Below, in pieces: positions 51,523 to 61,589 of a stretch of DNA of 64,000 bases. The stretch spans positions 18,883,423-18,947,422 of the forward strand of contig JAJEKV010000018.1 of NCBI GenBank assembly GCA_021234155.1, written 5' to 3'. A program made the translations under genes and the position numbers. The notes beneath the pieces are model-generated. The model was not told where the DNA came from, ran no database searches, and worked only from the letters and a program-made list of their open reading frames with translations. This DNA is from Isoetes taiwanensis. Taxonomy: Eukaryota > Streptophyta > Lycopodiopsida > Isoetales > Isoetaceae. The first letter of the stretch is position 1. Every line of letters begins with the position of its first letter.

Positions 51523-51551
51523 TGACGTGGCGTGCCTCCAACACGTATAAA
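51523..51551 (+). promoter_or_regulatory. Putative promoter of the carrier gene (ACGTGGC and TATA box)
   Basis: TGACGTGGCG at 51,523-51,532 contains the ACGTGGC core recognised by plant bZIP (ABRE/G-box type) factors. TATAAA follows at 51,546-51,551, 185 bp upstream of the start codon, a reasonable core promoter distance. Assignment is by motif and position only. Confidence 0.45.
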
Positions 51552-51735
51552 GGCAGAGCCTTTACCGGAATGACGCAACTCTTCCTTTTAGCGCGTAATT
51601 TATAGAATGCTCTGTGCCCTTGATTTTGAATCGTGGATGAGAAGGGGATTTTGTTGCAGTAATTGTTGGCCAGATTTCTAAATCCCTTTAAAATTTTCTT
51701 CCGGATCTTCATTTTTGTCTCCAGATCCTCGCCAA

Positions 51736-52662
51736 ATGGCCTGGAAAAGCTTTGTTGAAGGTGGAGTGGCCTCGATAGTCGCAGGATCTGTTACTCATCC
51801 TCTCGATCTAATAAAAGTTCGAATGCAGCTTCAAGTGGAGCCTATTCATGCTCCGGTAGCAGCCATGGCAGGGCATGGAACTCCTTTGGTGCAAAGGGGA
51901 GGCCCTGTTTCCGTCGGCATAAAAGTAATGCAAACAGAAGGGGCAAAAGCTCTGTTTTCTGGTGTATCCGCCTCGGTGCTCAGGCAAGTCCTCTATTCTG
52001 CAACAAGGCTTGGATTATACGACGTTTTGAAGCAAAAACTGCAAGATCCGGCAGCAAAAGGGGGTAATCTAAATCTTAGCCTAAAAAAGAAGATAGGCGC
52101 AGGTTTAATTGCGGGGGGAGTTGGAGCGGCTGTAGGAAATCCGGCAGATGTAGCTATGGTAAGAATGCAAGCAGATGGAAGGCTGCCGTTGCATCAAAGA
52201 AGAAATTATGCCGGAGTTGGAGATGCTTTGTTTAGAATGACAAGACAGGAAGGAATACGATCTTTATGGATTGGCTCTGCGCCCACGATTCAAAGGGCGA
52301 TGATTGTTACAGCGGCTCAGCTGGCCACATATGATCAGATCAAAGAAGCTTTGCTTGATCATAACATAATCAGGGAGGGATTTGGCACTCATGTAATGGC
52401 TAGTTTTGGTGCCGGATTAGTGGCTTCTGTAGCTTCAAATCCGATTGATGTGATCAAAACAAGGATTATGAATATGAAGGCTGAAGCAGGGCATGAAGCT
52501 CCCTACAAAGGAACCATGGATTGCGCCATTAAAACGGTAAAAGCAGAGGGCGCCATGGCTTTGTATAAAGGATTCATACCCACCGTTACAAGGCAAGGGC
52601 CTTTTGCAATTGTTCTATTTGTGACCTTGGAACAGACCAAGGCCCTCCTCATGGACATCTGA
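51736..52662 (+). CDS. DIC: Mitochondrial dicarboxylate carrier (DIC / UCP-like, PUMP4-5 group)
   Basis: Encodes 308 residues of the SLC25 mitochondrial carrier family, inner-membrane proteins with six helices in three repeats that exchange metabolites; plant DICs carry malate, oxaloacetate, succinate and phosphate or sulfate. The three carrier signatures are visible: P22-L-D-L-I-K27, P136-A-D-V-A-M141 (degenerate in repeat 2, as is common in this group) and P236-I-D-V-I-K241. Length is normal and the frame is continuous without introns, as known for plant DIC genes. The frame is open upstream, but the first ATG (MAWKSF) fits the family start. A TATA box lies 185 bp upstream, and AATAAA at 52,818-52,823 is a possible polyadenylation signal. 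No damage is seen, so it is probably functional. Substrate preference cannot be read from sequence, and an uncoupling-protein-like role is the alternative. Confidence 0.93.
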   Translation: MAWKSFVEGGVASIVAGSVTHPLDLIKVRMQLQVEPIHAPVAAMAGHGTPLVQRGGPVSVGIKVMQTEGAKALFSGVSASVLRQVLYSATRLGLYDVLKQKLQDPAAKGGNLNLSLKKKIGAGLIAGGVGAAVGNPADVAMVRMQADGRLPLHQRRNYAGVGDALFRMTRQEGIRSLWIGSAPTIQRAMIVTAAQLATYDQIKEALLDHNIIREGFGTHVMASFGAGLVASVASNPIDVIKTRIMNMKAEAGHEAPYKGTMDCAIKTVKAEGAMALYKGFIPTVTRQGPFAIVLFVTLEQTKALLMDI

Positions 52663-53640
52663 CAAATCTGCTAAGCCATACCATACACAAAATTCTTTCC
52701 TTCCATTCCACTCGCTAACAAATACGCTAGCCCAATTCTTTTGTAAAATATGCTAGGCCAATCCTTTTGTAACAGACACGAAGATCACATTCATTTCCAG
52801 TGTATAGAGAGTGCCCAAATAAATGTACCTTGTTTCTAAACCTGCACAAAAGAGGCAGGACCTTACTTTATAAGTGCACAAAAGAGAACTATGACCTTAT
52901 GGCAACAAACTATTGAGGTGAAACCCAACGTTATCATGAGATTTCGTAAAGTTTGCACAATTAGCTTCGTATTGGCAAAGAGTATTCTCGCAATGGTTGG
53001 GATTATGATTTAGGTATAGTATTGTATAAAACATGGTATAGTTCAGGCAATTTGAGCAGGTTGTTTGGCTCACTGGCCTTGTTTCTATTTTAAAGTGTTT
53101 TGGATGACTTTTCTTTCAATGGTGCGAGAAAAAAGAGAGGATGAGCGAAAATTTGGAAAGTATAGAAATGGAGACACGATGGCGTTGCTATATTTTCATG
53201 CAAACAATAGTGGGCCAGATGTTGTGTGGCATTGGAGGAGCATTGGCAGGTGGAGTTTTTTAAATCGGGCTGCATATAGAGTTTTTCCAAGAAGTAATCG
53301 ATTGGGCAAGTAATAGATTCGACAAAGCTTGTGAATAGAGCTGGAGTTGGGTCTGGGAGCAAAGGTTTCCACATATCAGTTAGAGGTTGATGATGCCCTG
53401 AAGGGATGAATAGAGGTTTGGACATTCAGTTATTGTGAAGGAAACCAGTAGATCATTGGTTATAGATGCTGACATCGAAATCCAGACATACAGAGTTTGG
53501 GTTGCCACAAAGTTTGGTTTGGTTTGGGTGCCCATAGGGTATGGTCGCCTTCTATCATGACTATACCTCGGGGCATGAGTCCCCCGCCCCCCGTCCCTTC
53601 GCGGTGACAGCACCTACAGTCATGGCATATGCATATGCAT
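52663..53640. other. Downstream region of the carrier gene, partly duplicated at 61.6-62.1 kb
   Basis: Contains the likely 3' UTR. From about 52,935 to 53,150 it shares ordered strings with 61,590-62,080 ('gtttgcacaattag', 'gtattctcgcaatggt', 'ctatgattc/tatgattt', 'caatggtg(t/c)(a/g)agaaaa'), an old duplication. 'gcatatgcatatgcat' at 53,625-53,640 is self-complementary. No gene recognised. Confidence 0.45.
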
Positions 53641-53688
53641 CCCCCGACTGATGGTTTTTTCTACGCCCGATTTGGGTTGGGCTCCAAT

Positions 53689-53820
53689 GGAAACCTCCCC
53701 AACTTTCCATGGAAACCTCCCCAACTTTCCCTGGAAACCTCCCCAACTTTCCTTGGAAACCTCCCCAACTTTCCCTGGAAACCTCCCCAACTTTCCCTGG
53801 AAACCTCCCCAACTTTCTCC
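53689..53820 (+). repeat. 22-bp minisatellite, six copies
   Basis: Six units with exact 22-bp period start at 53,689, 53,711, 53,733, 53,755, 53,777 and 53,799. Each begins GGAAACCTCCCCAACTTTC; they differ mainly in one base. Frames through it give repetitive peptides (NLPNFPWKPPQLS) on both strands and are not genes. Confidence 0.9.
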
Positions 53821-53839
53821 ATATTTCTCCATATAAGAA

Positions 53840-54145
53840 AACAGGGGAGGTTTCCATGGAAACCCTCCCCATTTTTCTCTGGAAACCTCCCACTTTTGGA
53901 TGACCTGGGGAGGTTTCCAATTAAGAAAACAGGGGAGGTTTCCATGGAAAGGTGGGGAGGTTTCCACAAAAGAAAAAAAAGAAAAGGCTCTCTAAATATG
54001 CACGAAGACCAAGACCAGCCCCGTGCATCTCGGTCCTCGTGCGTTGCAGTCCATCGGTGGTTGCCAATATTAATGACTATTTTTTTTTTTTAAATATTTT
54101 ATGGAAACCTCCCCAACTTTCCAAAGAAACTAGGGGAGGTTTCCA
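53840..54145. repeat. Mixed-orientation copies of the GGAAACCTCCCC motif
   Basis: After the tandem run the core appears in both orientations: inverse near 53,844, 53,908, 53,931 and 53,953; direct, some with one change, near 53,859, 53,880 and 54,101; inverse again near 54,132. The pairs can fold into hairpins. The same mixture recurs at 56,640-56,735. Confidence 0.75.
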
Positions 54146-54759
54146 CAAAATGTCTATAAAATTTCCCAAGCAATGTGTTCTAAGCTTCAAAATAAATATA
54201 GCATTTCAAATGTATAGGGTGCTAATGAGCAAAGATTTTTGCATTGGCTCCATATCAATGGACTTCTGCATGGGAGTTGTGATGGCGCTTTAAGTTCACA
54301 ATCCAATTAGAAGTCCATGTTATAGGGATTAGACAATTATAGAGAAACTCTGGTGCATCTAAGGACATAGGTTCTACCTACAATCTTGCACTTGACTGCA
54401 AGAGAATCAATATTGACAACATATTTGTCCTTCAAATTCGATCATATGCAAAATTCTTTGCTAAATGTAAATCGGCATAATATGCTCTACAATACCATAA
54501 TTTTTGTTTCTAGCCAAGGTCAAAGGCATGACCTTAAATGATTTAATCAATCGACATGTCTGGTTTAAGTGATTCTCCTTGTGTGCCCTTTGAATGGAAT
54601 GTGCACCCAAATGACGTGAATAAAACTTTATCCCATTGAATCAAATTTTGACATAAATGTCTCAAAACTTCAACCCACCATGCTTGTCCATGACCTATTT
54701 GGACATCACGTTAACATAGCTATCATGGTTTACTTCCCTCTAGGACCATCTTGTTATAA

Positions 54760-54930
54760 AAGTTGCTGACACCAGGAAAATAATAACTTCAGTTGGCAAA
54801 TTACACAAATCCGAAAATCTTTATCATTGGACCATACTTCTGGCTTAGATCTTCAATCCTAGTGAAGGCCAGATGTAAGCTCCAATAGGATGCCATGGAA
54901 ATACCATGGTAATTTACAGGCTGTTGAAAT
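54760..54930 (-). pseudogene. Cytochrome P450-like N-terminal fragment
   Basis: On the minus strand a frame reads ...SLHLAFTRIEDLSQKYGPM followed by IKIFGFV and a stop. The spacing and the L-S-x-K-Y-G-P-M ... G-F-V pattern resemble the region just after the proline-rich hinge of plant microsomal P450s. About 45 residues are recognisable, with no start, no haem-binding loop and stops following. It lies downstream of, and on the same strand as, the GST exons inside the inverted-repeat element. Confidence 0.35.
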
Positions 54931-55260
54931 AATATGCATGCTCGATACTAAATTTTTGAGATGCACAAGTTGTCTTTCTGCAAGACCAGCTTTTTATCCC
55001 ATTGCTACTTCCAATATCTGCAATATAAATAAAGGCTGACGCCCCTTGAAATGTTGGGCCAAGTGCAAAGAGTCATTCATAATTGACATATGCTCTTCTT
55101 TTGGCGTAACTGGGTCCTTCATAGTGGCACCTGTTATGCTACTCATGTCTACTACTTAAGAACATCATTCCATCTGTTCGTCATTTGCTGCTCAATTTTC
55201 ACTTTGGTCTCAGGCAACACTTTCTCTTTTGGCAACTCCCTGCCAGTTCTTGATCCATGA

Positions 55261-56072
55261 TCATGGTTTGTAGATGAAGTTGACGTTGAAGGTACATCTT
55301 ATTTTATACCCTGGATTTGAATTTCCTTTAACAACCTTTGCTTTATCTGCTAGAGTTTTGCCATACAGTGCAGTCCCCTCTGATGCATATTTTTCAGTTA
55401 TGTACCTGGCTATGGCTCTAGATTCTGCAAACAAATGTATAATATGTCAAAAATTATGGTGCCATGATCAAGGTACAGCTTATTTCTAAAATCCTTCAGA
55501 TCTGTTATTTACTATAGATCAGCCATGCTTCATTTTGTGTTCTTTAGATCTGTCTGTATTTGTTAATAAAAGAAGCATAACAATTCGTGGCCATCCTTAT
55601 ATCCACGTGCTGCTAGTTTTTATTGGCATACTTCGAAACATCGCCCATAAATGGTTTGCATACAATTCATCAGCCCTCTTCTTCTCCAAAGTCTTCATTC
55701 ATATATTAATCATCCATTCTGACTGACAAACAGGGATTTAGTCTAAATCCTAAAAGAAAGTTGGCATACCAAAAATGGTCAGATCTCCATCCTGAAGAAC
55801 TGGAATTTGTCCAAATGGCTGGCAAAATAATAAAAGGAGAAGCGTCAGGTAAACTAGAATAAAAATTAGGCAAAGAACAATATAGTACAAAGAAATTTGA
55901 CAGAAAAAAATGAGGCAGATACCTGCAAAGCGAGGAACTTGGGTTGTTTATGCTCTCCGACAGCAAGATTCACAGGGACAAGCTTATAATCCTCGACGCC
56001 CTTCTCAAACAAGGTGTAAAGCACTCTGCAAGTGCAGGTGGATGCGGCAAGGCCATGGATTGTGAGCGACAT
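55261..56072 (-). CDS. Truncated phi-class glutathione S-transferase (GSTF)
   Basis: Three exons on the minus strand: 56,072-55,923 (150 nt), 55,818-55,770 (49 nt) and from 55,424 to a TGA at 55,261-55,263. Introns have GT..AG ends (CAG|GTATCT; TTTGCCAG; TTTTTG|GTATGC; TTTGCAG). The 49-nt middle exon is the hallmark of plant GSTF genes. Exon 1 has the N-terminal STCTCRVL motif with the catalytic-position Ser and LVPVNLAVGEHKQPKFLAL; exon 2 has PFGQIPVLQDGDL (glutathione-site cis-Pro); exon 3 starts with ESRAIARYI. The thioredoxin-like domain is complete, but after LADKAKV the sequence no longer resembles the family and stops about 27 residues later. The product would be 120 residues instead of roughly 215, lacking the helical substrate-binding domain. 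An unseen additional exon or a captured gene fragment are both possible. Confidence 0.75.
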
Positions 56073-56639
56073 TCTAGATTTGAAGTGGGTAGATGAAAAA
56101 AAAAATCGAAGAACAAGGTAGATCGCCGGAATGGAAAGCTTGATGCTCTGCTTCGAAGGGCAGGGCTCCTTTTTGTAGCCTTTTCCAACAGTATTGACCT
56201 TCTCGAAGAACCCATTCTCGTCCCACAGGCACTTATTTCAGTCCCCTGCCTGTTCAAATCAGAACAAAACTTGCTTGAATCGATTTTCACTCCCCTGCTC
56301 AATCAAACCAAAACAAATCCATTCCTAATCTGACCCTAAACCATTTTTCCACGAAAAGCAAGATCAAAATCGGCTAGGCTCATGATCGAAGAGGATAAAT
56401 CCGCCAACAATCTAATAACACTGATCCGCAAACAAACTGAATCGCTCTAGATGCTTCAAGAACAAACTGATGCTGCTCTAGCTGAATCGCTCCAGATGCC
56501 GCTACAAACGCTTCAAGAATGCCCATGTAGAATTGGAATAGGAAAGGCATACTAAAAGCTTTCTTTAAATTTGGACGTCTAGATCATTATGAATAGCTGC
56601 TTGTCATAAATAGAAAGATTATCATATTTTTAGAATCAT

Positions 56640-56764
56640 GTGGAAACCTCCCCAGGTTAGCCATATTGGAAACCTCCCCAGGCATTGGCCGAAAGCTGGG
56701 GAGGTTTCCAAAGAAGAAAATGGGGGAGGTTTCCCATCATTGGGAGTCTAACCCAAATCGGGCG
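56640..56764. repeat. Right inverted-repeat end with GGAAACCTCCCC copies
   Basis: Two direct copies (about 56,642 and 56,669) and two inverse copies (about 56,697 and 56,722) of the core precede the inverted copy of the left-end string at 56,750-56,764. Outside it 'tgtcccccgacc' follows; near the left end 'cccccgactg' occurs at 53,641. Confidence 0.7.
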
Positions 56765-57120
56765 AGTATAATTTGAATGTCCCCCGACCGTTTGTGGAGC
56801 CCAGGCGTCCTCGACGGGGGGATCCCATGAACGCGACTCCGACCTCCACCAATCTTTAGTGTTACATCTCTGGCGAGATCTCAGGTGCCAAGCATCATCG
56901 CCTGATCTCTAGGGTCGTGCATGCGAGAGAATGCCGAGCATGCAAATTTGAAAGACGAATTCAATGTTGCTGGCTTGAATTGGCACTCAAAACCTAGCAC
57001 TCGATTGCCTGAGCTAAATTCAATTGCCCTCTCCCGCTATGGCATCGACTGAGATAAAACCCGGCTCCAGCTCTATAGTGCATACATTCTCAACAGGCTC
57101 CCAAGAGCACACAAGACATT

Positions 57121-58525
57121 ATGGTTTCGACAAGAGCACACAAAGAAATCAATGTTGAGCCAAGCAGCAGGAAACCTACAGCCTCTAAGAGGGTCTGCAC
57201 GTTCGGGAGGAAGAGGAGGGCACTACAGGCCATCACAGCAGCGAGCCCAATGCCGATGAGGCCGATCAGACGAAGCCAATGGACCGAGGAGCAAATGTTG
57301 GACATCTTGAAAGAGGTTAGTGAGTTTGGCATTTCGATTAGAGAGGCATCTAGGAGATCTAGTATACCGAAGCCCACCATCTGAGACTGGCTATATGGTA
57401 CCCACAAATCTTGACAATCCTCCAAGAGAAAGAGCTAGTTAATTGGGCGCTCAACAGGCCAGAGCAAGGAATAGGAGTTATTCTATCTACTGTCAAAGAG
57501 AGGGCAGCAGAGATGGTAGACAAGGGGGTAATCCTGGGCTATCTGGAGTGCCAGGTAATAAGTGGTGGAATCTCTTTAAACAAAGACATCCAGAGGTTGC
57601 ATTGAGGAGTGCAGAAACCCCGGACTTAGCAAGAACCCGTGCCGTGACCCAAAAAAATCTAGACAATTTTATGTCAGGCTCAGGCAGATTTATCATGAGT
57701 TCAATTTCCCAGCTTCAAGGATATGAAATGCTAATGAAAGTGGGATTCAAGCAGGGAAAGTAAAAGGGCTGAAAATTATAGGGAAGAAGGGGAAATAGGG
57801 TGAGTAAAATTGTCATAAACAACAGGGAGTGGGTTACGATATCGGTGTGTCTAAATGCTGAGGGATTTAGGATCTCTAACACATACATCTTTAAGGGTAC
57901 TCGCATGAGGCAAAACAACATTGCAACGTGTGAAGAGGGTGCAATTCAAGCCGTCCAATCTTCAGCTTGGATGACATCATAATTGTTCGTGTCATGCCTG
58001 CCACATTCTCCAGCAAGAGTCCTAAGTGTGTGTCCTCATAACAACCTCATGACGATATTGGATGGTCATGGTAGCCATGTAGAGCTTGATATCATACTAG
58101 TAGCAAAGGAGATTGGCATTCACTTTGCCTTGTTGCCTGCGCACACATCCCATAGGTTATAGCCTTTGGATGTGGCGTCCTTTGCTCCATTCAAGGCATC
58201 ATTCAAGAGGCTTAGGTCTGCCTACATGGTTAGCAAAGGGAGGATAGAGCCAAAGAGGGAGGACATAGCAGAACTGATATCACAGTCAATTGAGTGTGGA
58301 CTAACACCAAACAATATCAAGGCAGGTTTCAGGACAATGGGTATTTGGCTCTTCAATTCTGAAAAGGTTAAGCCAGGCCAAGAGAGTACCAGGTCTGGGA
58401 GGGTGCATGTGGAAGAGATTGTAGAAGGGATGGAGTAGGTGGAAGAAGAGAATTGTGGAGCGGATGAATTGGAGGTGTTTGAAATGGCAGATGTGCAACA
58501 ATTATGGGAGGCACAATCATGACAC
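57121..58525 (+). pseudogene. pogo/CENP-B-type DDE transposase pseudogene
   Basis: From the ATG at 57,121: a basic N-terminus, a psq-type helix-turn-helix (SQWTEEQMLDILKEVSEFG, then REASRRSSIPKPTI), a CENP-B-like second helix region (LQEKELVNWALNRPEQGIG), NKWWNLFKQRHPEVALR, then the DDE region: NANESGIQAGK, REWVTISVCLNAEGF, YIFKG, ILDGHGSHV (Asp at 58,061-58,063) and PLDVASFAPFK, ending with NIKAGFRTMGIW and an acidic tail. The order is that of pogo/Tigger/jerky transposases. Damage: TGA at 57,382, a shift near 57,530, TGA for Trp at 57,724, Asn for the first catalytic Asp at 57,733, TAG for Gln just before PLDV (58,159) and TAG at 58,436. Most are C-to-T or G-to-A changes, as expected from loss of methylated C. 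Terminal repeats were not found. Confidence 0.8.
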
Positions 58526-58539
58526 ATCCAAATTGATGT

Positions 58540-58680
58540 GCAAAATTGATCAACCAGCACACATCCAAGCCGATGTGCAGATTGATTACCCAGCACACAT
58601 CCAAGCAGATCAACCAAGTAATGTTGAGCACACAGATCAACCAAGGAATGTTAGCACACACATGCAATTAGAGATGAGTA
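58540..58680 (+). repeat. Short imperfect repeats after the transposase
   Basis: 'cagcacacatccaagc(c/a)gat' occurs twice (near 58,556 and 58,592), and 'gatcaacca' recurs four times. Translated they give PAHIQAD repeats, which may be part of a low-complexity C-terminal tail of the transposase or plain repeats. Confidence 0.5.
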
Positions 58681-58743
58681 TATGGGTGCACATGGTGCGC
58701 TGACCTCTCAGGTGCAAGGAACTCAGGTTGGTCGTTCTCAAGC

Positions 58744-59025
58744 ATGTTTCAAATACATTCTCAGTCGTGTGTGCAGCCATCACAGGTCACAAGTGCAAGG
58801 AAGAGGGGTTTTGCACCAGATCTGGAAGGGAGAGTGCACATATCAAGTGATGGTTTATGTCAAGCATTGGCAGCTGAGAAGGCTAGAAGGGCAGAGGTAA
58901 AAAAGTTGAAGGTCGAGCAGCTTGCGAAACAGAAGATCGAGGCTGCAAGGAGTAAGGCTGAAAGGGAAGAGGCTACTAAGAGGGCACAACAGAACAGGAA
59001 AGAGGGAGAGGAAGAAGAAGGATGA
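58744..59025 (+). pseudogene. Possible coiled-coil tail of the transposase gene
   Basis: A 93-codon frame ends in a Lys/Glu/Ala/Arg-rich stretch (AAEKARRAEVKKLKVEQLA ... REEATKRAQQNRKEGEEEEG) of coiled-coil character. Similar charged tails follow the DDE domain in some plant pogo-type proteins, so it probably belongs to the decayed transposase upstream. The first codon of the frame is not a good start. Confidence 0.35.
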
Positions 59026-60285
59026 TGTTGCTTTTGAAGCAAGTGCTGCCAGGCTTAGGGAGTTCATATACCCTAGGGGGTGTCCAGAGTTGCATTAGTG
59101 TTTGCACTCCAAAGGCCATTGAGTCGGGAAGCGAAGAATAGAAGATTGCAAGTAAAAGATAGATTGAGGATGAGGCAAGGGTTGAGCCCCATTAGAGCTG
59201 CCATCACTGAAACATGCCTTGGGGGGATCAACTGCAGCAACATGGTAGCCCTTTAAATAGCCCCCTTGTAGATGATCACACACAAGGCCAGCAAGATGAT
59301 GAAGAGGTGTCATGCGCAGCATAGAAGACACCCATATGCTCGGGTGATGCTGGAGTGTGGCACGCAGTGAGCATCAAGGGATACCTACCTCTGGTCAGAC
59401 CAGTGCCAAACTCAATCAGCATACTTAGATCACCAATGAAGAGGTGGGACTTGGCCAGTAAGGAGGCAGAACCCCAACAACATGCAGACATTGGCCATGG
59501 CAATTCCTTGAGGCTGGACACACATGGTTGGGTGAATTATGCTCCACCAATTCAGGACTGTAGCATGACTAGGATAGGGCCATAGATAAGGCAGGAATTA
59601 TAAGAAAGATGGTAGAAATTGGGGTGGACCTTGCTATTATTTCCCGGCAAGGGGCATGGACATGGGCTTTGCAAGTACTTGGAGGGTTGAGATGGATCAT
59701 AAAACGCAGACAACCCCAAGATTTGAGGAGGTACCACATTTGTATTAGCAACCTTTCCAAGCCACATGTTTTCATTGTATTTGGCATCCTTCCCTACTAT
59801 TGTTATCGACAGATATCTAAAGACAGTGATGAAATCCAAGATAATTGAGGCACGAAGGAGTGTCTGCATTGTACATTAGGGGATTGTTTGCAAATTTAAT
59901 CCAAATGCAAGTATTTTTGTTGTGGCTCATTTGTGTATGTTAGATTGGAATGCCCTGTATTCGTTTAAAACACAATGTAGACAGAAAAAGTGATAGTCAC
60001 AAAACAAAACAAATGACACAACAAAACAAAGCACAAAAAAGGACACAACTTTGCAATGCATGTCTTGGCTTCTCCTGATTACACAAAAATAAGCCCTAGG
60101 GCTGTTACAAAATCAGTCTTGTGGGATATTTTAAGAGTGGCACAGTGGCATATTACATGAGGGGCATGGGGGCCAGTCGATGAGAAAAAATCAAGGGAAG
60201 GAAGGGATCATCCAATGTTGGCCTTGTAAAAAAAGAGACTACATGCATCAGTTAAGAGCCAACTGGACTCTGGAAGAGCACATTA
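59026..60285. other. Unassigned sequence
   Basis: No gene or element recognised. An A-rich part with repeated 'acaaaacaaa' strings lies at 59,995-60,040. Confidence 0.4.
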
Positions 60286-60299
60286 TCACTTTCTGTCAC

Positions 60300-60760
60300 C
60301 ACAATCTGGCAATGTATGAAATCGATTTCTTTCAGACTTGGCCCGCTCAACCTGGGATACAATCTCAGAGGAAATCTCCATGTTCAGAGAAGATCTGACG
60401 GCAATAGTGACTTCGGCTTGGGTCATCATGCAGGTCTGAATGGTGAACCTATTAGGGGTCATGGAAGTAGAGGAGCTTGTAGGCAAAGGCAGATTACTCG
60501 GGGCCTCCCCGAGGCCTTTTGTTGGGAGAGAGACTATCCCTCCGGCCAGATCGAGCAACATCCCAAAGAGCACCCAACCCGGGAAAGCTAGTTCTTCTCC
60601 GATAATCCATGGCTTCCGTCTTTGATATGTTAAAGAGAGCATAAATTCAGTGACAATTGAAGACAAACGACGAGACAAAACAAAGCCGCTTACCTGTAGC
60701 GCTCGGCGTTCCCAGAAGATCGGTCAGGATGAAGAATAAAAAACTCGATCACTCAAGTTA
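60300..60760 (-). other. Possible first exons of a minus-strand gene
   Basis: On the minus strand 'gctacag|gtaagc' near 60,700 is a strong splice-donor match, followed about 80 nt later by an ATG that opens a 38-codon frame (MDYRRRTSFPGLGALWD...) ending TAA. Another frame (60,678-60,286, 130 codons) overlaps it. Neither resembles a known protein. A 5' UTR intron followed by a small coding exon is possible but unproven. Confidence 0.2.
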
Positions 60761-61589
60761 AATCTAGAATTGGAATGATACTATTGGTGAACACCGAGTT
60801 CCAAAAAATCGGGTTTTAATAACAAATTGCCTCTGCTGCAATTGGGGCAAAGAATGCTCGGGCCAATTTGGATGTTTAAAGAGCTGAATTGGGAATGTTT
60901 TAGAGAGATTGGCTTGGTTTCTGGTGAAGGCCCACCAAACTGGCAACAGTAACCATTAGCGATACCTTGATAGCTAGCGGCATAGCTCCTGTACCAGATA
61001 TTAATGAACCGTGGGCCATTCGTGGGAGGCTACCAGGAATGCAGTACCATTAAGGTGCACGTCAGGCGGCACACTTTGCATGCTCACGAGCCAATAGACC
61101 TGGCGAGATGTTGGCCTTGGGTACCACGATAGAGCTAGGGACATCGCGAGGGGGTCATGAACAACAATCCCCCCACCAAAAAAAAAAGGGAAAAAAAAAG
61201 GAAATTGGCGGACTTTAACTTTCTAACCTCAATTTTTTTTTGGGTTAGTTCCTTCTACAAAGTTGTTATCTATGACATTAAGTATTCAAAATGGCCAGCG
61301 GTTTGATAAGCGCGTTAATTTCGGCTCATCTAGGGCAATTTGCCTCTTAAGTACGCGAAACATGGCGATGATACCCTAAAGCTTGAAGGAGAATTTAAAC
61401 AGGCTCACTCTCAGATTGTTTAGGAGTTTGTGAAGCTCTAATGCAAATGAAAATAGTGTTGTCGGATTTATAAACGTAGTATGCTGAAATACGAAAGGAT
61501 AAAACGTGATATTGTGATAGGTCAGTTCTTATACAAATATGGAATGAGGTAATGCCCCTCAATTCCGCGGGAGCGAGGGAGGGAGGGAG
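60761..61589. other. Unassigned sequence with low-complexity tracts
   Basis: Contains poly-C/poly-A at 61,168-61,200 and a GGGA repeat at 61,569-61,595 with four or more G triplets, able to form a G-quadruplex. No gene recognised. Confidence 0.45.

Larger units (their letters stand above)
53664..56764. mobile_element. Candidate inverted-repeat element carrying GSTF and P450 pieces
   Basis: CGCCCGATTTGGGTT at 53,664-53,678 is matched exactly in inverse at 56,750-56,764. The similarity continues inward on both sides through a CTCC/AATG string to GGAAACCTCCCC (53,689 and, in inverse, 56,722 onward). Both ends also hold further direct and inverted GGAAACCTCCCC copies. The ~3.1-kb interior contains, on the minus strand, a truncated phi GST gene and a P450-like fragment. 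This is the layout of a TIR or foldback transposon that has captured host genes. No transposase and no convincing target-site duplication were found, so the limits are provisional. Confidence 0.45.

Noticed and set aside
51715-51735. Longer start for the carrier gene at TTG 51,715
   Set aside because: TTG is not a usual plant start; the ATG at 51,736 gives the family N-terminus.
53689-53820. Regularly spaced repeats that might suggest a CRISPR array
   Set aside because: The 22-bp units are contiguous with no variable spacers, and the context is a plant nuclear genome.
53561-54093. Several overlapping 60-154 codon frames with METSP/NLPNFPWKPP repeats on both strands
   Set aside because: They are readings of the 22-bp minisatellite and its inverted copies; open frames on both strands arise from the repeat itself.
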